Assembly (NCBI GenBank): GCA_030442055.1
Contig: JAUJEB010000010.1
Coordinates: 159,404 to 223,403 of the forward strand
Reading direction: 5' to 3'
From: Agaribacillus aureus
GTDB taxonomy: Bacteria; Bacteroidota; Bacteroidia; Cytophagales; Cyclobacteriaceae
Length of the DNA: 64,000 nucleotides
The position numbers and the translations under genes were made by a program. The notes below the pieces were generated by a model. That model searched no databases and was not told the origin of the DNA. It worked only from the letters and a program-made list of their open reading frames with translations. How positions within the stretch are numbered: position 1 is the first letter of the stretch; each line of letters starts with the position of its first letter. This document shows, one piece after another, positions 54,009 through 61,759 of the stretch.

Positions 54009-56528
54009 ATGGCCGAAGGAGAAAATATTATACCCATTAATATTGAGGATGAAATGCGTGGAGCATACATTGATTATTCAATGTCAGTTATTGTTTCCAG
54101 GGCATTGCCTGATGTTCGCGATGGATTAAAACCGGTGCATCGCCGCATTATATACGGTATGGATGAGTTGGGTGTAACCTATAACAAACCTTACAAAAAA
54201 TGTGCTAGGATTGTAGGAGATGTGTTGGGAAAATATCACCCGCATGGCGACACAGCAGTCTACGATACAATGGTAAGAATGGCCCAGGACTGGTCGCTTA
54301 GATATCCACTGGTAGATGGCCAGGGTAATTTCGGGTCTGTGGATGGTGACTCACCGGCGGCTATGCGATATACGGAGGCAAGGTTAAGGAGAATATCTGA
54401 TGAGCTTATCAGTGATATCAATAAAAATACGGTTGACTTTCAGCCGAACTATGACGATTCGACAAAAGAGCCGAGCGTCATGCCGGGCAAATTACCGAAT
54501 TTATTATTAAATGGTTCCTCAGGCATTGCAGTAGGTATGGCGACCAACATGGCTCCTCATAACCTGGGAGAAGTAGTGGATGGCATTTGCGCCTATATTG
54601 ACGACAATGATATTAGCATATCAGGGTTAATGGAATTTATCACTGCTCCCGATTTCCCTACCGGCGGCACCATTTATGGGTATCAGGGAGTAAAGTCAGC
54701 TTTTGAAACCGGAAGGGGCCGGGTAGTGCTAAGGGCGAAAGCTTCCGTTGAAACCACCAAAACGGGGAGAGAGCAAATCATTATTACCGAAATCCCCTAC
54801 ATGGTGAACAAGGCCGGTATGATTGAAAAAACTGCCGGTTTGGTCAATGAAAAGAAAATCGAAGGCATCTCGGATATAAGAGATGAATCCGATAGAAATG
54901 GATTAAGGATCGTATACGATCTTAAAAAGGATGCCATTCCCAATATTGTCTTAAATAACCTCTATAAATATACCCAGCTACAATCGAGTTTTGGTGTGAA
55001 CAATGTGGCACTGGTCAAAGGGAGGCCGCAGACACTGAATTTGAAGGATATCATCAGGTTCTATGTGGACCACCGCCATGAGGTAGTGATCCGTAGAACG
55101 GAATTTGATCTTGAAGAAGCCAAAAGAAGAGCGCATATCCTGGAAGGTTACCTGATTGCCCTGGATAACATCGACGAGATAATAAACCTGATCCGGGCTT
55201 CAAGAGATCCTGAAATCGCCAAAACGTCCTTAATGGAGAAATTTGAGCTTTCCGATATCCAGGCCAAGGCAATTCTCGAAATGCGCCTGCAAAGACTTAC
55301 AGGCCTGGAAAGGGAAAAGATCCAAAAAGAATATGAGGAGATCCAGGAGCTGATTGCTAAGTTACAGGAGATACTTGATAGCGAGGACCTGAGGATGCAG
55401 ATTATCAAGGACGAGCTGATAGCGCTGAAGGATCGTTATGGAGATGAGAGGAGAACCGATATCGAACATAGCGCTGACGATTTCACCGTAGAAGATATGA
55501 TCCCGAACGAAGAGGTGGTGATTACCATTTCCCACGGGGGGTATATCAAAAGAACGTTACTGACTGAATACAAAACCCAGGGAAGAGGTGGCGTAGGTTC
55601 CAGGGGAGCCTCCAGTAAAAGTGATGACTTCACCGAACATTTATTCACTGCCTTTACCCACAATTACCTGCTGATCTTTACAGAATTTGGAAAAGTATTT
55701 TGGAAAAAAGTTTGGGGTATTCCCGAGTCCGGAAAAACCGGCAAGGGAAGGGCTATTCAAAATTTGATCAATATCGAAAGTGGCGATAGTGTTCGAGCCG
55801 TTATCAACGTACAGAGCCTGAGCGATGAAGATTATATCAACAACAATTTCATCGTGATGTGTACGGCGAAGGGAACTATCAAGAAGACTTCGCTGGAAGC
55901 TTACTCCAGGCCAAGGCAAAATGGAATCAACGCGATTACCATCAATGAGGGCGATAAATTACTGGAAACACGCCTTACCAACGGAGACAATCACATTGTG
56001 ATTGCCCTGAATTCCGGAAGGGCTATTCACTTCCACGAGAGCGATGTAAGACCTATGGGAAGAACGGCTGCCGGTGTGAGAGGAATTAAGATTGAGCGGG
56101 AGGATGAGCAGGTTGTTGGCATGGTTTGTGTGTCCAGGGAAGACGCAAATCTCCTGGTAGTATCCGAGAAAGGATATGGGAAAAGATCCTTAATTAGCGA
56201 GTACAGAATTACCAAAAGAGGTGGAAAAGGAGTAAAAACTCTGAATATTACCGAGAAAACTGGTAATTTAGTAGCCATAAAGGAAGTAGTTGATAGTGAC
56301 GATTTGATGATTATTAATAAATCTGGTATTACTATTAGACTGGAAGTCAGTAATTTACGTGTTATGGGTAGGGCCACACAGGGCGTGAGATTGATCAGAT
56401 TAAATGACAATGACGAAATTTCATCTGTCGAAAAGATTGAGAAAATGAATGGCGAAGAAAATGGAGATGATGATGATAGCGATACCAGCAACGAAGAAGA
56501 TAATAACGCTAGAGATAAAGAAGCATAA
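54009..56528 (+). CDS. gyrA: DNA gyrase subunit A
   Basis: 839 residues. Breakage-reunion domain with [28 protein letters not shown] and the catalytic tyrosine in [10 protein letters not shown] (about Tyr121). C-terminal propeller (about 510-810) with the gyrase box QGRGGVG that wraps DNA for negative supercoiling, and an acidic Asp/Asn tail. Thr82 and Asp86 stand at the quinolone positions Ser83 and Asp87 of E. coli; neither is a classical resistance change. Followed 34 bp later by a TPR gene and then a terminator. Confidence 0.95.
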   Translation: MAEGENIIPINIEDEMRGAYIDYSMSVIVSRALPDVRDGLKPVHRRIIYGMDELGVTYNKPYKKCARIVGDVLGKYHPHGDTAVYDTMVRMAQDWSLRYPLVDGQGNFGSVDGDSPAAMRYTEARLRRISDELISDINKNTVDFQPNYDDSTKEPSVMPGKLPNLLLNGSSGIAVGMATNMAPHNLGEVVDGICAYIDDNDISISGLMEFITAPDFPTGGTIYGYQGVKSAFETGRGRVVLRAKASVETTKTGREQIIITEIPYMVNKAGMIEKTAGLVNEKKIEGISDIRDESDRNGLRIVYDLKKDAIPNIVLNNLYKYTQLQSSFGVNNVALVKGRPQTLNLKDIIRFYVDHRHEVVIRRTEFDLEEAKRRAHILEGYLIALDNIDEIINLIRASRDPEIAKTSLMEKFELSDIQAKAILEMRLQRLTGLEREKIQKEYEEIQELIAKLQEILDSEDLRMQIIKDELIALKDRYGDERRTDIEHSADDFTVEDMIPNEEVVITISHGGYIKRTLLTEYKTQGRGGVGSRGASSKSDDFTEHLFTAFTHNYLLIFTEFGKVFWKKVWGIPESGKTGKGRAIQNLINIESGDSVRAVINVQSLSDEDYINNNFIVMCTAKGTIKKTSLEAYSRPRQNGINAITINEGDKLLETRLTNGDNHIVIALNSGRAIHFHESDVRPMGRTAAGVRGIKIEREDEQVVGMVCVSREDANLLVVSEKGYGKRSLISEYRITKRGGKGVKTLNITEKTGNLVAIKEVVDSDDLMIINKSGITIRLEVSNLRVMGRATQGVRLIRLNDNDEISSVEKIEKMNGEENGDDDDSDTSNEEDNNARDKEA

Positions 56529-56562
56529 AACGAACCTTTTTGTTAACTGAATTTACAGAACT

Positions 56563-57720
56563 ATGAAGAACTTAACATTTATTTTGATTTTGAGCATGTT
56601 TGCTTTGATTACCAATGCCCAGAATTCCGCGGTGACCAAAGCTACTGCTGCCCAAACAAAAGGAGAATTAGATAGAGCCAAACAATATATCGACGAGGCT
56701 GTACTTCATGAAAAAACTAAGGGAAAAGGAAAAACATGGTATACCAAAGGGCTGGTCTATGAATCCATTGCTTTTTCCGACAACGCTGATTATAAAGCTT
56801 TGGCCGGCGATGCATTGGAGCAAGCTTTAGAGGCCTATAACAAAACCCTGGATATGGAGAAAGAAAGCTCTGTTCTTCATTTTCAAACCACTCAGCGGGT
56901 TGAAGCGATTTGGGGCAATTATTTGAATCAGGGAGCAGATCACTATCAAAAAGGAAATTACAAAGAGGCGTTGGAGGCATTTTCCAAAACTGTAATGGTG
57001 AAGCCTAAAGATACAACCGGATTAATTTATGCCGCCATTACTGCACAGGTAGACAAACAATACGACGAGGCAGAGAAGTATTACAACCAATTAAAAAGTG
57101 TCGATTATCACAGTCCTGATATGTATAAAAGCTTGATTTACATCCAAAGGGCACATCACAAAGATAATGATAAGGCACTGGAAGCCATTAAGGAGGCTCG
57201 TGTACTATACCCGGACGATAAGGATTTGATGAAAGAGGAAATCAATGTATTGATCATTACGGAAAGGGTAGAAGAAGCCAAAGAAAAATTGAGCATTGCG
57301 ATAGAAAAAGAACCGGACAATCCTAACCTGCACTACAACCTGGCATACCTGTATGATCAGGTAGGAGAGACTGATAAGTCATACGGTCTTTACAAAAGGG
57401 CGGCTGAGCTTAAGCCGGACTACTTTGATGCTATCTATAACCTGGCTGTAATTAATTTTAACGAGGCGGCGGAAACATTAAAGGTTGCGAATGAAATGGA
57501 TTTGAAAACCTATCAAAAAGAAGGTCAAAAATATATTGACAGGGCCAATGCCAAATTTGAGGAGGCGGTGCCTTATTTTGAAAAAGCGCATGAAATCAAC
57601 CCCAATGATACCGCTGTGCTTGAGAACCTAGAGCTTATTTACAAGAGATTAAAAAAGTTTGATAAGGTAGAGGAAGTGCAAGGGAAGATCGCTGCTTTGG
57701 GCGGTGTTGAAGAGAATTAA
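56563..57720 (+). CDS. Exported tetratricopeptide-repeat protein
   Basis: 385 residues with a signal sequence (about 1-19, ITNAQ). TPR repeats cover most of the protein (GELDRAKQYIDEAVLHEKTKGKG, GNYKEALEAFSKTVMVKPKD, KQYDEAEKYYNQLKSV, PNLHYNLAYLYDQVGETDKSYGLYKRAAELKPD, FEEAVPYFEKAHEINPND). It probably acts as a scaffold in the periplasm. It lies 34 bp after gyrA and ends 25 bp before a strong terminator, so the two genes can share a transcript. Confidence 0.85.
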   Translation: MKNLTFILILSMFALITNAQNSAVTKATAAQTKGELDRAKQYIDEAVLHEKTKGKGKTWYTKGLVYESIAFSDNADYKALAGDALEQALEAYNKTLDMEKESSVLHFQTTQRVEAIWGNYLNQGADHYQKGNYKEALEAFSKTVMVKPKDTTGLIYAAITAQVDKQYDEAEKYYNQLKSVDYHSPDMYKSLIYIQRAHHKDNDKALEAIKEARVLYPDDKDLMKEEINVLIITERVEEAKEKLSIAIEKEPDNPNLHYNLAYLYDQVGETDKSYGLYKRAAELKPDYFDAIYNLAVINFNEAAETLKVANEMDLKTYQKEGQKYIDRANAKFEEAVPYFEKAHEINPNDTAVLENLELIYKRLKKFDKVEEVQGKIAALGGVEEN

Positions 57721-57745
57721 ATCAACTTTAAAATGACATTTAGAG

Positions 57746-57771
57746 GAGGGCCTTTGAGCCCTCTTTTTTTT
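57746..57771 (+). terminator. Rho-independent terminator of the gyrA-TPR transcript
   Basis: GAGGGC and GCCCTC (6-bp stem, 6-base loop) followed by eight T, just after the TPR stop codon. Confidence 0.9.
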
Positions 57772-57948
57772 GCCCTGGCTGACAATATCATTGAACCGTC
57801 ATTTTTTCCGGTTGAATGGCAAATAATCCTGACTTGGCCAGAATAATTTTGAGTTTACCGACATTCTGAGGAAATTAATGGTGTTAAAGTTGACGTTCAT
57901 ATTATAAAAGTTCAAGGTTAAAATAAAGTGTGTTGGTTGCACATGTCG

Positions 57949-57986
57949 AAAGGAGAATAATTAATTTATTTATTCTCCTTTTTATT
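57949..57986 (+). terminator. Second rightward terminator, possible end of a small RNA
   Basis: Perfect 12-bp stem (57949-57960 with 57970-57981) with a 9-base A/T loop and a T-rich tail. It lies 178 bp past the first terminator and 182 bp ahead of the sulfite oxidase gene, with no ORF between, so it may end a short transcript of its own. A TAATTTTG box (57844-57851) is a possible -7 element but lacks a -33 partner. The rest of 57721-58167 shows nothing. Confidence 0.6.
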
Positions 57987-58167
57987 TTGTCCTTTTGTAA
58001 TGAATGGATAGTTAAACACCCGCTGCTGGTCTCCCACACCTGAATCGGAACAAGAGGATTTTATTGGCTATGGATGGATTATAATATCTTTTTTTCGTAA
58101 AGATAACTAGGTTATTTTACAAAATTATAACTTGCGTTTATCTTGATAAAATTCCATATTATCGCGT

Positions 58168-59388
58168 ATGAAAAGAAGATATTTTCTTAAGAACGCCTCA
58201 TTGAAAGCATTGTCCTCTTATTTGGGGATCAAGGTAGTATTCGCTGCAAATGCATCGGACTCCTATGTCCCGCTGATATTTCAGCAGGGTGACCCTTACG
58301 AATTATTCGGGAAACATGAGGAGATGGTTGTTCTTAATGATAAACCATGGAATATGGAAGCACAGGCCCACCTGTTGGATGATTCCGTCACACCTGCCGA
58401 AAAAATGTTTATCAGGAATAATGGCCTCATCCCTGAAAATATCGACGCTGACAGCTGGCAGCTGGCAGTAGACGGTGAATCGGTAATTAGCCCTAAGTCT
58501 TACTCATTAGCCACGTTGAAAAGCAGGTTTAAGGCCTATACTTATCAGCTTACCCTGGAGTGCGGAGGCAATGGAAGAAGTGAGTTTAACCCTCCGGCCA
58601 AAGGGAATCAGTGGACGATAGGCGCGGTTTCATGTTCGGAATGGAAGGGTTTAAGGCTGAGCGACCTGCTGGAAGATGTTGGTATAAAATCCGATGCAGT
58701 ATATATTGGCTATTACGGTGCGGACCGTCATTTGAGTCTGCAGCCCGGAAAGAATCCTATTTCCAGGGGTATTCCCATTCATAAAGCCTTGCAGGAAGAA
58801 ACGTTGATTGCTTATGAAATGAATGGGGCACCTATTCCCCTTGCGCACGGATATCCGTTGCGGCTTGTAGCAGGAGGATGGCCGGCCTCGGCTTCCGGAA
58901 AGTGGATTAACAGGATTTCCATTAGAAATAAAGTGCACGATGGCGCCAAAATGGGAGGGCAGTCGTACCGTGTTCCCTGTAATCCTGTAGCTCCCGGAAG
59001 TAAGGTTGAAGATAAGGACATGTGTATAATAGAGTCTATGCCGGTAAAGTCCCTGATTACTTTTCCCAAGTCAGGGGCTGTCCTGAGAAATAATAACCTG
59101 TTAAATATCAGAGGCCATGCCTGGGCAGGCGAATTGGAGGTAAAAAAAATGCATTACTCTATAGATTTCGGTGCTACATGGCACGAGTGCGCACTTACCC
59201 CTCCTAAAAACAGGTTGGCCTGGCAACGTTGGACTGCCTCAGTTGAGTTACCGGAAAAGGGCTACTACGAGGTTTGGGCAAGGGCCACTGATGAAAATGG
59301 CAGATCCCAGCCAACACTGGTCCCTGGTTGGAACCCCAAAGGTTATCTGAATAATGCCTGTCATAGAATAGCTGTGAAGTTGGTATAA
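58168..59388 (+). CDS. Sulfite oxidase-family molybdoenzyme (SorA-like), Tat-exported
   Basis: 406 residues. Twin-arginine signal (KRRYFLKNA) with a short hydrophobic part to about residue 28. Mo-cofactor domain (about 80-270) with the ligand Cys132 in LECGGNGRS, then the dimerisation domain (about 285-405, MHYSIDFGATWHECALTPP, WARATDENGRSQP). It should oxidise sulfite to sulfate (or reduce a related oxyanion) in the periplasm and pass electrons to the cytochrome encoded 21 bp downstream, as in SorAB. Substrate is inferred from family and partner. Confidence 0.88.
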   Translation: MKRRYFLKNASLKALSSYLGIKVVFAANASDSYVPLIFQQGDPYELFGKHEEMVVLNDKPWNMEAQAHLLDDSVTPAEKMFIRNNGLIPENIDADSWQLAVDGESVISPKSYSLATLKSRFKAYTYQLTLECGGNGRSEFNPPAKGNQWTIGAVSCSEWKGLRLSDLLEDVGIKSDAVYIGYYGADRHLSLQPGKNPISRGIPIHKALQEETLIAYEMNGAPIPLAHGYPLRLVAGGWPASASGKWINRISIRNKVHDGAKMGGQSYRVPCNPVAPGSKVEDKDMCIIESMPVKSLITFPKSGAVLRNNNLLNIRGHAWAGELEVKKMHYSIDFGATWHECALTPPKNRLAWQRWTASVELPEKGYYEVWARATDENGRSQPTLVPGWNPKGYLNNACHRIAVKLV

Positions 59389-59409
59389 AATTCTTAACGA
59401 TTATCTTCA

Positions 59410-59841
59410 ATGAATAAGCGATTTTTTTTAATTATAACAGGCTTTTTGATAGTTATTTTACTGGTATTCAGCTACTTTGCAGACCGTCGCCGCATCGATG
59501 AAAAAAGTATGGTACAATCGGACCAAAGTAACCTAAACCAGGGAGTATCCGTAGTAATGAAGCCCGTCGATGATGAAACAGGCCTGATAATAGGTCCGGG
59601 ATTCAATCTGGTTAAAACGAATTGTCTGGGGTGTCATTCAGGTAAACTAATTACGCAAAACAGAGCCAATCGCGAGGCATGGAAAGCAACGATACGATGG
59701 ATGCAGCAAACCCAGAATCTTTGGGATCTTGGAGAAAATGAACCAAAAATACTCGACTACCTCTCTAAAAACTACGCCCCGCAGCAGATGGGGCGAAGAG
59801 CGCCATTACAGGATGTTGAATGGTATGATTTACAGGAATAA
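59410..59841 (+). CDS. Membrane-anchored mono-haem cytochrome c (SorB-like)
   Basis: 143 residues with an N-terminal helix (about 5-22) and one haem motif CLGCH (Cys72, Cys75, His76); Met98 in RWMQQT may be the other ligand. It follows the molybdoenzyme gene by 21 bp and is the likely electron acceptor. The gene for the third protein starts 5 bp later, so all three form one operon. Confidence 0.88.
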   Translation: MNKRFFLIITGFLIVILLVFSYFADRRRIDEKSMVQSDQSNLNQGVSVVMKPVDDETGLIIGPGFNLVKTNCLGCHSGKLITQNRANREAWKATIRWMQQTQNLWDLGENEPKILDYLSKNYAPQQMGRRAPLQDVEWYDLQE

Positions 59842-59846
59842 ATGGT

Positions 59847-60758
59847 ATGAATAAGTATTTTGAAATATTCATAAATGGTTATAAAGGATATGCTCAATAC
59901 CTGTGGGATGAAATCTCGACGCCGGGTTGGCATAACTATTTTTATTGGCTGGTAGGACTTTCTTTGTTTTTCTTTTTGCTGGAGATCATAGCGCCTTGGA
60001 GGAGAAGACAGCCTAGGTTTCGAAAGGACTTCTGGCTGGACTTTTTTTATATGTTTTTTAATTTTTTTCTATTCTCTCTCATCATCTATAATGCCGCCTC
60101 CGATGTTGTGGTGAATCTGTTTAATGACGGTTTTGCGGCGGTCGGGATTAATAATCTGGTGGCTTTTGAAGTCATGTCCTGGCCTGTTTGGGCGCATTTA
60201 CTGGTTGGATTTGTGGTACGTGATTTTATACAATGGTGGGTGCATCGCCTCTTGCACCGCGTTCCGTGGCTTTGGGAATTTCATAAAGTACATCATTCCG
60301 TAGAGCAAATGGGATTTGCCGCTCATTTAAGGTATCATTGGATGGAGAATATAGTTTATCGAAGCGTCGAATATCTTCCACTAGCCTTAATTGGTATAGG
60401 TTTACGTGATTTTTTTATTATCCATATCTTCACCCTTGCCGTCGGGCATTTTAATCATGCCAACATCAGAGTTAATCTGGGGCCGCTGAAGTATATATTT
60501 AATAACCCGCAAATGCATATCTGGCATCACGCCTACAGAATGCCGGATGATAAAGTATATGGCGTTAATTTTGGCTTGACGCTGAGCATCTGGGATTATT
60601 TATTTAAAACCAATTACATTCCTTTTGAAGGCCGGGATATCAAGCTTGGGTTTCCCGGAATGAACGATTTTCCCCAAACTTTTGCCGCGCAGAATTTACA
60701 CGGCTTTGCGGGAAAGGCAAAAAAGAGCGTTAATGCTCAAGGCTCGGAAGAAAAGTGA
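59847..60758 (+). CDS. Fatty acid hydroxylase/sterol desaturase family membrane protein
   Basis: 303 residues with four hydrophobic segments and the family's histidine clusters: HRLLHR (about 132-137), HKVHH (about 145-149), HFNHAN (about 201-206) and HIWHH (about 225-229). These bind a di-iron centre that hydroxylates or desaturates lipids at the membrane. It is third in the operon with the sulfite oxidase-like pair, an arrangement whose logic is not obvious. Lipid substrate unknown (sterol, carotenoid or fatty acid). Confidence 0.85.
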   Translation: MNKYFEIFINGYKGYAQYLWDEISTPGWHNYFYWLVGLSLFFFLLEIIAPWRRRQPRFRKDFWLDFFYMFFNFFLFSLIIYNAASDVVVNLFNDGFAAVGINNLVAFEVMSWPVWAHLLVGFVVRDFIQWWVHRLLHRVPWLWEFHKVHHSVEQMGFAAHLRYHWMENIVYRSVEYLPLALIGIGLRDFFIIHIFTLAVGHFNHANIRVNLGPLKYIFNNPQMHIWHHAYRMPDDKVYGVNFGLTLSIWDYLFKTNYIPFEGRDIKLGFPGMNDFPQTFAAQNLHGFAGKAKKSVNAQGSEEK

Positions 60759-60787
60759 TATCAGCCAATTTTTATACGGACGATTAC

Positions 60788-61756
60788 CTATTTAATAGAA
60801 TAATAGGAGGGGCATTCTACCGGCTTATGCACGCCTCTTAGCCTTACGCGATAATTAATCATAAACTCGTGGGTACCATTGGAAAACTGGTTAAGGTCTG
60901 ATTGGGTCCAGTCGTATCCATATCCAAGATGCAGATTATCGACGATCTTCAAATTGATATAAGTGATAACACCTTCAATGTTCCTATAGCTTGAGCCAAT
61001 GCTAATGACATCATAAAGAATAAAATCCAGTGTAAAATCAAAATTAACCGGCGCTCCGTCCTGGGCCCTTATCAAGGCCGATGGTTTTAGCTTCAGGCTT
61101 TCATCTCGATTTAGATATAACATCACACCACCCCACAGGTAGTAATTCCTGTTTTCCGTAATTTCCGAAATAGAGTTTTCGAAATCTTGTAATATTCTGT
61201 TAGACAAAATAAATGGCACCGAAAACCCTACAAAAAAGTTCTTTTCGTAATAGTATAAGCCAGTTCCAAAATTGGGACTTAATTTGGTTATCCTGCCGGC
61301 AAATACGGGGTCATTCGGTGAACTTAAGTTTAAGGTATTAAAATTGGATGTGCGGTTGCTGAAGCCGGCCTGCAGACCCATTGATAAAATACCCCCTGCC
61401 GGGAATTTGATTTTGTAGGCATAACTGCCATACATACTAAATTCCTCATGAACACCAATCTGATCATTAGCTACCAATAACCCTAGCCCCATTTTATTAT
61501 CTAGTAGCCCGACATGCGTACTTAACATCTGAGTTTTAGGTGCGCCGTCAAAGTTGATCCATTGATCCCTGTAAGTAAGTGTCGTGCTTAATTGCACGTG
61601 GCTTCCAGCATAGGCCGGATTCAATACCAGACCGTCAAAGATGTATTGCGACAGCAAGACCCTTTGCTGGCCGTGGACGTTGTTTTCCGCCATCAATACA
61701 ACAGCAAGGACAGAAAGAAAATATTTTAATAATCTGATCATTTGCATATAATACAT
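60788..61756 (-). CDS. PorP/SprF family type IX secretion membrane protein
   Basis: 322 residues. Signal (about 1-29, NVHGQQ). The start QRVLLSQYIFDGLVLNPAYAGS and repeated short strands (LSTTLTYRDQWINFDGAPKTQMLSTHVGLL) are the PorP/SprF hallmark, an outer-membrane barrel that works with T9SS adhesins. Its ATG lies 3 bp after the adhesin stop codon; an in-frame ATG further in is also possible. Such PorP-like proteins serve as partner or anchor of the adhesin beside them. Confidence 0.9.
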   Translation of the reverse strand: MYYMQMIRLLKYFLSVLAVVLMAENNVHGQQRVLLSQYIFDGLVLNPAYAGSHVQLSTTLTYRDQWINFDGAPKTQMLSTHVGLLDNKMGLGLLVANDQIGVHEEFSMYGSYAYKIKFPAGGILSMGLQAGFSNRTSNFNTLNLSSPNDPVFAGRITKLSPNFGTGLYYYEKNFFVGFSVPFILSNRILQDFENSISEITENRNYYLWGGVMLYLNRDESLKLKPSALIRAQDGAPVNFDFTLDFILYDVISIGSSYRNIEGVITYINLKIVDNLHLGYGYDWTQSDLNQFSNGTHEFMINYRVRLRGVHKPVECPSYYSIK

Positions 61757-61759
61757 ATA

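Noticed and set aside
54240..54300. Thr82 in GyrA as a resistance mutation
   Set aside because: Thr at this site occurs naturally in many bacteria; Asp86 is intact. Sequence alone gives no reason to call resistance.
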